A stretch of DNA of 64,000 bases from Haliotis asinina (Eukaryota; Mollusca; Gastropoda; Lepetellida; Haliotidae). Both the position numbers and the translations under genes were made by a program. The DNA lies in NCBI RefSeq assembly GCF_037392515.1, contig NC_090287.1, forward strand, positions 7,361,501 to 7,425,500. Direction: 5' to 3'. The notes under the pieces are model-generated. The model saw only the letters and a program-made list of their open reading frames with translations. It had not been told where the DNA came from and searched no databases. Positions 40,370 to 50,935 of this stretch are shown one piece after another. Within the stretch, counting starts at the first letter, position 1, and every line of letters starts with the position of its first letter.

Positions 40370-41830
40370 CTCAAACATGAGCTGCAACACAGGGTTGACA
40401 TAGGTGAAACATGAGCTACAGCAAGGAGCTGACACAGATCAAACATGAGCTACAAGAAGAAGATGACACAGGTCAAACATGAGCTACAGCAAGAAGATGA
40501 CACAAGTCAAGCATGAGCTACAGCAAGAAGATGACACAGGTCAAACATGAACTACAGCAAGAAGATGACACAGGTCAAACATGAGCTACAGCAAGAAGAT
40601 GGCACAGGTCAAACATGAGCTACAGCATGAAACTGACACAGATCAAACATGAGCTACAGCAAGAGGCTGATATAGATCAAACATGAGCTGCAGCAAGGAG
40701 CTGACACAGGTCAAGCATGAGCTACAGCAAGAAGATGACACAGTCAAACATGAGCTACAGCAAGAAGCTGACACAGGTCAAACATGAGCTACAGCAAGAA
40801 GATGACACAGGTCAAACATGAGCTACAGCATGAAGCTGACACAGATCAAACATGAGCTACAGCAAGGAGCTGACACAAGTCAAGCATGAGCTACAGCAAG
40901 AAGATGACACAGGTGAAACATAAGCTACAGCAAGAAGCTGACACAGGTCAAACATGAGCTACAGCAAGAAGATGACACAGGTCAAACATGAGCTACAGCA
41001 TGAAGCTGACACAGATCAAACATGAGCTACAGCAAGAGGCTGATATAGATCAAACATGAGCTACAACAAGAAGATGACACAGGTCAAACATGAGCTACAG
41101 CAAGAAGCTGACACAGGTCAAACATGAGCTACAGCAAGAAGCTGGCACAGGTCAAACATGAGCTACAACAAGGAGCTGACACAGGTCAAGCATGAGCTAC
41201 AGCAAAAAGATGACACAGGTGAAACATGAGCTACAGCAAGAAGCTGACACAGGTCAAATATGAACCACAGCAAAAGGCTGACATAGGTCAAACGTGAGCT
41301 ATAACAAACCATGAGCTACAGCAACATGAAGTACAGCTGATCAACGTGAGCTGCAACACAAAGCTGACATAGGTCTAACAAGTGCTAGAGCAAGAGGCTG
41401 GTATGATCAACTTGAGCTGCAACACCAAGCTATTACAGGTCAAACATAATCTGCAGCGGAGAGCTGGTGTGGGTCAAACTTGAGGTGCAACACTGAGCTG
41501 GTATTGGTCAAACATGATCTGCAACACAAAGCTGGTACAGATCCAACATGGTCTGCGATACATAGCTGATAGAGGTCTAACATGGTTTGCAACACAGAGC
41601 TGATATAGGTCAAACGTGATCTGCAACACAGGGATGATATAGGTATAGGTAAAACGTGATCTGCAACACAGAGCTTATACACGTTCAACATGACCTGCAA
41701 CAAAGTGATGTTACAGGTCCAACCAGATCTGTAACAGAGAACTGATATTGGTCCAGTATGGTCTGCAACAGAGCTGATATTGGTCAAACATGATCTGCAG
41801 CAATGTGCTGGTATAGGTAAAGCATGAGGC
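40370..41830. repeat. 34-bp minisatellite
   Basis: Unit AGCTACAGCAAGAAGATGAC then ACAGGTCAAACATG, repeated about 28 times to 41330 with variants (AAGCTGAC, AAGATGAC, GAGGCTGATATAG), then about 14 much more diverged units to 41830. Adjacent units vary but keep period. No protein reading frame is kept across it. Confidence 0.92.
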
Positions 41831-42423
41831 GCAGCTAGAAGTCGGTTAAGTGGCTACGTTCAGTGTGCGACTGTGTGTCCAATGATTTGAGAGTTTCGAG
41901 AAGTAGGTATCCAGTTCACAATACCCTCATTCAAGACCGATGTGTGGGAGTAGCGAGATGTAAACTTGCTTTCATTTCTTTCAAGTACCTTTCATAGGCC
42001 AGAATGCCGTGATGTGGATCGCCACGTGGCAAGCCAGACCACAGTAACCTGTGCCGTGTACACAAAGTCATGCGATCTGAACGACCACTAAAAATATGGT
42101 TGAATGGAACGTTGGAGAGCTTGAGATTTACTGATTCGCCTGTGATCTGTCTGTTTGAGAAGAATGAACAGTGTCTCCAACGACATTGGTGTGGTCTGAT
42201 GGTATGAAAACATAATTAGAGATGAAAATACTCTAGTTATCAGCTCTTTAAAGATTTCTCAACAAGTTATCAAACAAATACGTTGTTGTTTTACGCCGCA
42301 CGCAGTGTTTATACTTTTATCACAGCGCTCTAAATCAGCGCGAGTCAAACCAGTGTGAGCGAATGCTTCACCACCCGCGCCGTCGGATGACGGACTTTAC
42401 TCTCAAACAAAAGCATTTGACCT
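41831..42423. other. No gene seen; SINE scrap
   Basis: A short GTTTTACGCCGCACGCAGTG scrap at about 42287 is a family B tail. Nothing else recognised. Confidence 0.4.
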
Positions 42424-42536
42424 GAGTGTGTGTCTGTGTCTGTCTGTGTGTGTGTGTGCGCGCGCGCGCGAGTGTGTGCGCGCGAGTGTGTGTGTGCGTG
42501 TGTGTGTCGGTGTGTTGGTGTGTGTGTTAGTGTCAT
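42424..42536. repeat. (TG)n/(CG)n mixed microsatellite
   Basis: TG and TCTG units interrupted by CGCGCGCG runs, a purine-pyrimidine alternation that could favour Z-DNA. Confidence 0.92.
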
Positions 42537-43124
42537 CCATTTTGTACCTGACAAACTTTAATGATTATGCTTACAAATCATCGAACGATGAAGTCATTGG
42601 TGAGTTAGATGACATGTGTGTATGTATGATTCACACTATATATATGCTTCTCCTTAAATCCCTCATCAAATATTGAAACTAGTATTCGTTTTGAAATAAA
42701 CCAGGATTTCAGATCGTCCGTTTTTTAATTTTTTCAATAGATCACATGTTGTGACCATTTTTTTCGCACCCGGAAGTGTCTCGTGACAAGTCGAGGCATA
42801 GATAAAGGACGATATGTAACATTAGGCCAAGTACATGTATCAAGCGAAATACCAGGATATGACATAGTGCTTTACTCGCACGAACGAGTTTTTTGGGGGT
42901 TAAAAATAGCTATCTAACATATGTTGTTCCATCTATAAGATGTCACCTAACAAATTCAATCGATTTGTCATAAGTGGGTTGAGTCATTACTTGGCTATGT
43001 ACATGCTTATGGTATATAGTCTATTCAGTGGCTGCTAAAGCAGCTGAACACAGGACAAGGCTTTTCTTGCTGTTTTTGTAAGATATTCCTGAAAAGTCAG
43101 GTTTCTTTCATAAACCGACATCCT
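42537..43124. other. No gene seen
   Basis: Unrecognised sequence before the 30-bp array. Confidence 0.4.
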
Positions 43125-43592
43125 GCTGCCGACGTTCCCCGCATGATGTGTATGTCCTCCATAACATACAAATTGTTGTCTACGTTCCCCACAAGACACA
43201 TTCTGCTGTCTGCGTTCCCCACAATACACATTCTGCTGTCTGCGTTCCCCACCTGTTGTGTATGTTCCCCATAACACAATATTGTTGTCTACCTTCCCCA
43301 AAGTACTCATCCTGCTGTCTACGTTCCCCACAATACACATCCTGCTGTCTACTTTTCCCACAAGACACATCCTGCTGTCTACGTTCCCAACCTGTTGTAT
43401 ATGTCCTCCATAACATACATATTGTTGTCCACGTTCCCCACAATACACATCCTCTATCTGCTTTCCCCACAATACACATGCTGCTGTCTACGTTCCCCAC
43501 AATACACATCCTGCTGCCTACGTTCCCCACAATACACATCCTGTTGTCTACGTTCCCAACCTGTTGTATGTGTCCTCCATAACATACATATT
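43125..43592. repeat. 30-bp minisatellite, left part
   Basis: Units of CCCCACAATACACATCCTGC then TGTCTACGTT, mixed with a longer type containing CAACCTGTTGTATATGTCCT and CCATAACATACATATTG. The same array resumes at 44722-44873 and 45717-45800, showing that two elements inserted into it. Cysteine-rich open frames here on both strands come from the repeat. Confidence 0.92.
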
Positions 43593-43959
43593 AAGTCTTT
43601 GAAGGGCATTTAGAAGTGAAATGCATAAGAATGAAGATTTTATGGATGTCAACTTCTTTATATGAGAACACAACGTTTCGGAGTTAATGCTTACTCCTTC
43701 ATCAGGTGATTGAGAATGGGGTACAGAGTTATATTTATATGTACAGGTAAAGCAATAACAAAGTAACAAGTGGAATGACTTAACGAAAGCTGGAAGCCAG
43801 TATAAACAAGCGCTGATTGGAAACCGACAGTTATGATAACAATGATAGAAGCCAATGGTAATACATTACAGATGATGGGATATGTTTACATAACACAGGT
43901 AGGGGGTAAGGACGATGTACATGATAGGGGAAAAGGGTGGAAGCCAATGGTGGATGATG

Positions 43960-44210
43960 CCAACACCAGAATGAAGGAACACCAGACCTCTGTCAGCAAA
44001 CTCGACCAGAAATCGGCCATCTCTGAACACATTCTCAAGAACCCTGGACATTCAATCCGATGGGAGGACACTAGGATACTATCTACCAACAACAACAACT
44101 GGCGCCAAAGGAAACTGCAAGAAGCCATCGAGATCCGGAGACAGAAACCAGCAATCAACCGGTACCAAGGATTGTACCTACCAAGTGCCTGGGACTTATT
44201 GATAAATTAA
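43960..44210 (+). CDS. C-terminal fragment of Penelope-like GIY-YIG endonuclease region
   Basis: The frame reads RMKEHQTSVSKLDQKSAISE, HILKNPGHSIRWEDTRIL, RRKLQEAIEIRRQKPAINRY and ends GLYLPSAWDLLIN. The R-x-KEH, SAISEH, GH-I-W and EAI-IR-INR-G-YLP pattern is that of the end of the GIY-YIG endonuclease domain of Penelope-like elements, which nicks the target for reverse transcription. The reverse transcriptase and the GIY-YIG start are missing, so it is not functional alone. Codons upstream of 43960 in the same open frame (from 43833) belong to the inverted arm, not to the protein. Confidence 0.8.
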
Positions 44211-44641
44211 TCTCATCTATCTGTGTACATTCTATCTATGTATCTATGTAATCCATGTATAGCCAATCTACCCGTGTACATCCTTATCTACTTGTGTTTG
44301 TACATCATCTACCCCCATGTAAACATGCCCATCAACCCTCATGCAGTCATGTACATCATCCTTATCCCCAATCATGTGTTATGTAAACATCATCCACCAT
44401 TGGCTTCCACCCTTTTCCCCTATCATGTACATCGTCCTTACCCCCTACCTGTGTTATGTAAACATATCCCATCATCTGTAATGTATTACCATTGGCTTCT
44501 ATCATTGTTATCATAACTGTCGGTTTCCAATCAGCGCTTGTTTATACTGGCTTCCAGCTTTCGTTAAGTCATTCCACTTGTTACTTTGTTATTGCTTTAC
44601 CTGTACATATAAATATAACTCTGTACCCCATTCTCAATCAC

Positions 44642-44672
44642 CTGATGAAGGAGTAAGCATTAACTCCGAAAC
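44642..44672 (+). ncRNA. Hammerhead-ribozyme-like core in the retroelement arm
   Basis: CTGATGA, then a stem GGAGT/ACTCC with an 8-base loop, then GAAAC: the order of the hammerhead catalytic core. Penelope-like elements are known to carry hammerhead motifs in their terminal repeats. One extra A precedes the stem and I find no convincing stem I, so activity is doubtful. The inverted arm holds the same motif on the minus strand at 43675-43705. Confidence 0.4.
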
Positions 44673-44721
44673 GTTGTGTTCTCATATAAAGAAGTTGACA
44701 TCCATAAAATCTTCATTCTTA

Positions 44722-44873
44722 AACATACATATTGTTGTCCACGTTCCCCACAGCACACATCCTCTATCTACTTTCCCCATAATACACATCCTGCTGTCTA
44801 CGTTCCCCACAATACACATCCTGGTGTCTACGTTATCCACGATACACATCCAGCTGTCTACGTTCCCCACAAT
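44722..44873. repeat. 30-bp minisatellite, middle part
   Basis: Five units of the array interrupted at 43593; the CCACAAT at 44867-44873 is the left target copy of the next insertion. Confidence 0.9.
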
Positions 44874-45716
44874 CACAGGCAAACTGTTGCGCAAATAGGG
44901 TTGCGCAGCGTAGAGAATATGACCAGTCTTCTTATACGCGAGCAAAGCGAGCAAAGGTTGGCAACGCACTTCCCCTGCTTCGGTTCAAAAAATATTTTTC
45001 ATGTCAAAATAAAATATCGCTACTATGAAAGGTACACACACACTTCCTCACTAGGTTGTGCTCTCAGATTTCCAACTCAGATTTCCAACCCTATATTTAA
45101 TAATTACTCACGTGAAAGATGTTTTATTCAGCATTCTAAGCGCCACTCGTGGTATTCAGATCGTTTTTCGCTTCCATTACCCCTGCCAGTTTCCGGTTCA
45201 ACGGAGTGGAGGAACAAGAATAAGCAGAAATCAAAAGGAGATACCACATTGCGTAATTCTGTCATGAACCTGTTTGGGTTTATTTGTCTTAACTGTCGGC
45301 GTTATCGTTAGATTTTTTGTAACATTTATTCTACAATAGAAACACTGCTGACGCAATTGTCGTATGAAGCATACGGAACAAGAATCTGTTCCTTCACTGC
45401 GTTGAACTGGAAGCTGAAAGGGGTAATGGAGGCGAAGAACGGTCAGATGTACCACGAGTTGCGCTTAAAATGTTTAATAAAACATATTTCACGTGAGTGC
45501 TTATTAAATATGGGGGTTGGAAATCTGAGAGCACAACCTAGTGAGGTAATGGGAGCGTACCTTGGATGCTGGCGATATTTTATTTTGACATGAAAAATTA
45601 TTTTTTGAACCGAAGCGAGGAAAGTGCGTTGCCAACCTTTGCTCGCTTCGCTCGCATATGAGACTGTTCATATTCTCTATGCTGCGCAACGCTATTTGCG
45701 CTACAGTTTGCCTGTG
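44874..45716. mobile_element. Long-arm foldback transposon
   Basis: 843 bp made almost wholly of two inverted arms (about 44874-45225 and 45376-45716) around a 150-bp middle. Ends read CACAGGCAAACTGT on both strands. The arms differ at roughly one base in ten, so the element is older than the neighbouring retroelement or its arms diverged before insertion. CCACAAT is duplicated on both sides (44867-44873, 45717-45723). No transposase; family not recognised. Confidence 0.85.
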
Positions 45717-45800
45717 CCACAATACACATCCTGCTGTCTAGTTCCCTACAATACACATCTTGTAGTCTACGTTTACCGTAACACACATTCATTGTTTACA
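45717..45800. repeat. 30-bp minisatellite, right end
   Basis: Three diverging units (ACAATACACATCCTGCTGTC, then CTTGTAGTCTACGTT) before the array fades. Confidence 0.85.
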
Positions 45801-47692
45801 TTTTTTACATGTATTTTAACTTCAGTTAAAGCACAGTTAACCACAGTGCGAGTAGACATCTATTTGACCGGGGTAAGTCAACCTTGGCCAGATCAACAAG
45901 CTCAAGAGTTGGTCTTTTCTCATAGGTAAAATAAAGTGTACACCTTGAGGTTAAAACCTACATTTTACCACGTGTTTGCCAAGTCAAGACACTGTTTTCC
46001 TTATCTTATCTTCCAACAGTTGCCTTTTTGCCACGCCGAAGGTTATCGCAATATTAGCGCATGTGTCATAATTTACAACTGAAAACTTCGACGATGTAAT
46101 TTGCTAGTAACATCACAATAAGGACATAGCTGCTCGCACATCCTTTTATATTCCTTGAATCAATATTTGTGTCGTGTGCTAATTTATCTGTATTGGTATG
46201 TTGAGTAAACGAGTGAAGTTTAAAAACACGAATACTTCGTGAAATGTCAGCTAAATGTGAAAGGAAAGGTCACACTGAGTCAGACCCAAATGCATTTGCT
46301 GATGGCAGTGTGAGAGTCGTAATTGGCGGGGAACAGTCGCGGAATCGAACCTAATCTAAGTGTATCCTGAGCGACATGTTGACCTGATCCAGGACTGGAC
46401 ACAAATGTCCCTCTCAGGATACAATCAGACAGGACGCCTCGTATCATCATGATAGTCAGCCTCCCATGTCTGTTGTATGAGACGACTTACCGGATCGGGT
46501 GCTCAGGTTCACAGACTTGCTTGACACGTCATCATGTCCCAGTTGCACAGATAAATATTTTAAGGATATTGAAAGGGTTTTGTTGCCTTCATTTGCGGCG
46601 CCATAAAAGGATGAACACCGCAATATTCACGCATTCATTCCGGTATCATAGCGTATTGTTTCAGTAATTAATTATTTTTTCAAGCTCCAGCTGTTTCCAT
46701 TGGGGGGTTTCCAATGAGAATATCTTTACGAAGCCATGAAATGCTACTAGGTAGGACTGGGAAATATGTTCAAAGAGGAACGCTCAAACTTAGAAATCTT
46801 TAAGGATAAAACTGAGGGTCTTTCCGCTAACTGCTCAGAAACAATACTGATTATTCAATGTGACTGACTTGCCTTGTTTGTGTGTGCACATGTATTGTCA
46901 CAGCATAAGTCCTTGGATTGTTGCACTCGGTTATGGGTAGCTGAAATACTGCTCAGTGCAGCGTTTAACAATAAACCAGCAAGCTTGTGTTCAAAGTTCA
47001 GTCAAACCAGGACGTATTACACGTATTACGTGTTCCAGTTCGTAACAGAAGAGTAGCAAGCCACTTCCTTCGAGTAAAGTTGCAAAGCTTCATATTTCGG
47101 TGATATTAAGGACTTGCACAAAAAATATGTAACAAGCCCGGGCTCTCTTTTATTATGGTAGCCACGTCCTTGCGCAACTCTGACAAAAACAGCTTTTAAT
47201 TGCAGTGTCCAGTACTAAAAAAAGTACGCCTGCTGTGTACTTTTTGGAATGTGATTCAAATGTACAGCGACCTGCAAAATGCACTCAGGCAACATAGCGG
47301 GTCTTTTCCTACAACTACTTTACTATATCTGGTGGATTCATTACACAGAAGATGTTTCACACAGCTGTCTACTGTGGGTTCACTGTAAACTATTTTTATG
47401 TATGCGATTGCTTTCATGAAATAGATGAAGCTCCCTATCAACCATTTTAATGTCACAGGTGGTTTCATTATAGTAGAACATTTAAAAGTATGTTAATCAT
47501 AGAGGGAAGGTTTTTGTACAACTACTTCAGGCAATTTCAGTTCAATCTGCGCCTTCTTAAAATAGTTTCCACCATAAACACTACATCAATGGGTGACTGT
47601 GTTCACCGTGGAAAAGGGATGTATGTGCCGGTTTGTCTTACACGATTCTGAAACCTAAAAACCTAACAATATGCAGCGAGAGCGAGCGAAAC
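45801..47692. other. No gene seen; SINE scrap
   Basis: About 46460-46560 matches the middle of a plus-strand family B SINE (ACCGGATCGGGTGCTCAGG, then CTTGACACGTCATCATGTCC). Otherwise unrecognised. Confidence 0.45.
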
Positions 47693-48062
47693 TATGGATT
47701 ATGCCAAACTAATCAACATTCCAGTTATATGGCGGCGGTCTGTAAGTAAAGGAATCTGGAGTGAGTGAGTATAGTTTTATACCGCACTCAGCAATATTCT
47801 AGCTGTATGGCGGCGGTCTGTAAATAATCGAGTCTTGACCAGACAATCCAGTGATCAACAACAGGAGCATCGATCTGCGCAATTGTGAACCGATGACATG
47901 TGCCAACCAAGTCAGCGAGCCTGACCACTCGATCCCGTTAGTCGGTATTTTATGGTAAAAACGGGTTGTTGAAGACCTACTGTACCCCGGACCTTCACGG
48001 GTCAAAGGGAGTCTGGACCAGGCAATCCAGTGATCAACAGCATGAACATCGGTCTGCTCACC
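47693..48062 (-). mobile_element. SINE inserted in a SINE (both family B)
   Basis: An outer copy begins at about 47700 (AACATTCCAGTTATATGGCG), stops at GGAATCTGGA and resumes at GGGAGTCTGGACCAGGCAAT (48007) up to TCGGTCTGCTC. Between them sits a complete younger copy, 47761-48004, from GTGAGTGAGTATAG to TTCACGGGT. The repeated AGGGAGTCTGGA/AGGAATCTGGA is the target duplication. Confidence 0.85.
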
Positions 48063-48466
48063 TGTCAACGCTGGAAACAATCTGTAGGAGGGTCATTTTC
48101 ATTGATGGGAGATTTTGAATGGAACAAGGGTTCCGAGGGAAAGATGCCACCGCATCTCTTGACGGCGTCACAGCTACATCACACTCAAAGTGCCAGTAAC
48201 CCTTTTAGGCTGATGGTTGTTATTATCTGATTTTGTGAAGTCGACACAGAAATGTTTAAATCTCAAACCCACATTGTCCTCGCAGCGTGAAAATCTGAGG
48301 ATAAAATACCACAACATTTAACAAAATCGATCCTCGTGACCACAACACAAACATCAACGCGAGTCAGAAAGCTCGCGGCGCACGTGCTTCCACGTGCCAG
48401 GCCAGGTGACACACATTACTTCAGCCTCGTCTTGAAATTGAGTATCTTCAGCGTCCAGCCATCAAC
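48063..48466 (+). promoter_or_regulatory. Upstream region of GALNT gene with two E-boxes
   Basis: CACGTG palindromes at 48381-48386 and 48391-48396, exactly one helical turn apart and about 80 bp above the start codon, in a GC-rich patch. CACGTG is bound by USF, MAX/MYC and TFE-type factors. No TATA box seen. Promoter role is inferred. Confidence 0.45.
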
Positions 48467-50134
48467 ATGGCGCGTATGGGCAGTTTAAAGGTGAAAATTC
48501 TGTTGGGCTCAGCGATCGTTGTGCACGTAATCAACATTGTTGTCATTTACAAACTAGGACTGATTACCCGTGTTGCGAAGACTGGTCGGCGTGACCTTAA
48601 TCTACTCGAACAAAACATATCCAACAAAGAATTTGACCAAATTCGTGAAGGTATTTTTCCAATGAATTCGTTTATTGAGGTGTCACGATTCTTTATCAAT
48701 GTCACAAAATCTAACCAAATCCCATTGGACAGACACATTCCAGATACGCGCCCTTACGAGTGCAGAAAGGTCAATGTATCCGGTGCAGCCCTCCCGTCAG
48801 TGTCCGTTATAATTCCAATGCATAACGAACCGTGGTCGACTTTACTGCGAACTGTTCACAGCGTCATCAACAACAGTCCATCACATCTTCTACATGAAGT
48901 TATCATTATAGACGACAAGAGTGATCTCCCTTTCCTTGGTAAACCTATGACGTTCTACCTCCGTCGATTCCCTAAAGTCTCGCTTATACGATCAACACAA
49001 CGCCTAGGTACTATGAAGTCGCGGAACATGGGAGCCAAAGTAGCTCAAGGGGAGGTTCTAGTTTATTTAGATTCCCACACAGAAGTGAATATCGGCTGGC
49101 TGGAGCCAATAGTTTGGGAAATATACAAAAACAGACAAACCGTCATTCAACCAGCAATTGATACCATTGACGCCATGACACTAGAGTACCGGAAGTATAT
49201 GGAGAACATGCGCGGAGAATTCAAATGGAGCCTCGGTTTCACGTTTGCCCCAATTCCACCTAGAACCTTGCTGAGCAGAACCAGCACTGACCCAATAATT
49301 ACTCCCGCCATTGTTGGGTGCTGTTTTGCCGTGGATAGAAAATACTACTTGGATTTGGGAGGCCTTGATGAAGGAATGAAGACTTGGGGTGCGGAGGACG
49401 TGGAGTTCTCCCTGCGGGTTTGGATGTGTGGTGGCAATATGAAGATCCTGGAGTGTTCTCGTGTTGGTCATATCTTCAAGTCAGGACATCCATTTGCCGT
49501 GTCGTATGATGATCTTCTACACAATGAACAACGCATTGCAGAGATGTGGCTTGGGGAACACAAGAGGATTTTCTATGCAGTTCATGAAGGTAGAGTGTCC
49601 CGCTCCGCCGATATCGGTGATCTGTCTACAATCAGAGGAACTCAACGCAATCTAAACTGTAAACGTTTCACTTGGTACCTTGAAAACGTCCTTCCAGAAC
49701 TTGAAGTTCCACCATTATCGTCTGTTAAATTCGGTAAAGCTGAAAATGCAGCAAGTTCTCTTTGTATCGGATTGGACAGTACTTTTCCAAATTCGTTTCA
49801 TCTCATTCCGTGTTGGGGTTATGGGTCTAGTAACATAGCGCTCACGCAAAACGGATTTCTGAAGGTGAAGGACAAATGCATGGGGTCCGAGTACAGGTAC
49901 ATTGTGTTGAAGCCGTGCAGCATCGATGACATTAGTCAACAGTGGACCTTCACAGCCAATCATCAGCTGATGTGGCATGATGGGAAAAGTTGCATGATGC
50001 ACGTGAGCGACCCCGATCCTGCGACCGGTCACCGTCAGACCATTATGTTGATGCCATGTGAAGTCAGGAAGGAGCATATAAAGTTTACACACTGGACGTT
50101 CACTTACAGCCTCTCGTTTCCTCACAATATCTAA
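48467..50134 (+). CDS. Polypeptide N-acetylgalactosaminyltransferase, intronless
   Basis: Golgi type II membrane enzyme (GT27) that transfers GalNAc from UDP-GalNAc to Ser/Thr, starting mucin-type O-glycans. Single exon of 555 codons, within the family's usual 500-650. A short cytosolic tail precedes a membrane anchor at residues 11-29 (ILLGSAIVVHVINIVVIYK). The GT-A domain starts VSVIIPMHNEPWSTLLRTVH (112 on), with IIIDDKSD (146), the metal-binding D-x-H in LDSHTE (201-206) and WGAEDVEFSLRVWMCGG (307-323). VGHIFKSGHPF follows, then a C-terminal ricin-type lectin domain (about 425-550) with QQW at 491. Two oddities: most family members have DSHCE and WGxEN where this has DSHTE and WGAED. The first ATG has a good context (AACATGG). 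Lack of introns suggests a retrocopy ancestor or intron loss. The paralogue cannot be named safely. Confidence 0.93.
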   Translation: MARMGSLKVKILLGSAIVVHVINIVVIYKLGLITRVAKTGRRDLNLLEQNISNKEFDQIREGIFPMNSFIEVSRFFINVTKSNQIPLDRHIPDTRPYECRKVNVSGAALPSVSVIIPMHNEPWSTLLRTVHSVINNSPSHLLHEVIIIDDKSDLPFLGKPMTFYLRRFPKVSLIRSTQRLGTMKSRNMGAKVAQGEVLVYLDSHTEVNIGWLEPIVWEIYKNRQTVIQPAIDTIDAMTLEYRKYMENMRGEFKWSLGFTFAPIPPRTLLSRTSTDPIITPAIVGCCFAVDRKYYLDLGGLDEGMKTWGAEDVEFSLRVWMCGGNMKILECSRVGHIFKSGHPFAVSYDDLLHNEQRIAEMWLGEHKRIFYAVHEGRVSRSADIGDLSTIRGTQRNLNCKRFTWYLENVLPELEVPPLSSVKFGKAENAASSLCIGLDSTFPNSFHLIPCWGYGSSNIALTQNGFLKVKDKCMGSEYRYIVLKPCSIDDISQQWTFTANHQLMWHDGKSCMMHVSDPDPATGHRQTIMLMPCEVRKEHIKFTHWTFTYSLSFPHNI

Positions 50135-50585
50135 AGCATAACATCACAAATATTGTTTCATTAGCATTAAATCTGTATATAAAATGTTTGACTGCTCTTG
50201 CTGCATCTCTGTTGTACACCTCCGTGATAATGCTGAAATATTGCTAAAAGTGGCGTAAATCTAAATTCACTCGCACACTTTTGCTTCATTTACACAAGGT
50301 AGACGGGTATGCTATGGTCGTTACTTGGGAATATTTGAAAGTCGGTTCGATTCAGTTGTTGGGTGTATTTGGCTCACAGCAGTGTAGTATAGGTCATCAG
50401 GATCTCCATCAAATTTCCACCTACCATTTTACGAAATCGCGCAATAAATCGGACAGATGTACAGATCTAGATTCGACCAAACGTTTCTTGCATTGTCGAC
50501 GGCGTCAATCAATGTTCATATTAATGGACCCTCACTGGACACTGCTAAGAAAAGGTCCCCAAAGCCGATTGCTTGTTGTATCAGG
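50135..50585. other. Downstream of GALNT gene; SINE tail scrap
   Basis: Includes likely 3' untranslated sequence; TATAAA at about 50177 is a possible variant poly(A) signal. A family A tail scrap (TGAAATATTGCTAAAAGTGG) is at about 50232. Confidence 0.4.
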
Positions 50586-50935
50586 CGAAAGTGTGTGAGT
50601 GAGTGGTATGGGTTTAATGCTGCTTTAAACAATGCTCCATTGAGTTTATTGTGAGCTGAAAGGTGTTATATTGCACTGATACATCAACATAGATGCACCT
50701 GTGAGTACTTTGCATTGTTTGTTTATTCTTTATCGCCGCACTCAGATAAATATTCCAGCTATATGGTCTGTAATAATCGAGCCTGGACCTGACAATACAG
50801 TGACCAACAGCATTAGCATCGGGGTTAAGGTGACGTGTCAACCAAGTCTAAAAGCCTGACCACCCCATTCCGTTAGTCGCTCATACGACAAGCATTGCTT
50901 ATTGAGGGCCATTTCTGACCCGTATCTTCATAGAA
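50586..50935 (-). mobile_element. Diverged family B SINE pieces
   Basis: GTGTGAGTGAGTGGTATGGG at 50591 starts one piece; a second piece from 50728 (TTATCGCCGCACTCAGATAA) to 50935 keeps ATATGGTCTGTAATAATCGA and GTGTCAACCAAGTC. Confidence 0.7.

Larger units (their letters stand above)
43593..44721 (+). mobile_element. Penelope-like retroelement fragment with perfect inverted arms
   Basis: A 5'-truncated Penelope-like element whose own 3' end is repeated, inverted, at the left. Arms 43627-43959 and 44388-44720 are both 333 bp and look identical on comparison by eye. The middle holds the end of the coding region (to the stop at 44208-44210). It sits inside the 30-bp array between copies of AACATACATATT (43581-43592, 44722-44733), a likely 12-bp target duplication. 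Inverted terminal copies are a known habit of this family. Perfect arms mean a recent insertion. Confidence 0.85.

Noticed and set aside
42345-42554. His-Thr-rich protein
   Set aside because: Translation of a TG/CG microsatellite.
43035-43582. Cysteine-rich repeat proteins on both strands
   Set aside because: Products of the 30-bp minisatellite, whose period is a multiple of three and so leaves all frames open.
43833-43959. N-terminal part of a Penelope-like protein
   Set aside because: These codons lie in the inverted 3' arm, which is non-coding in the original element.
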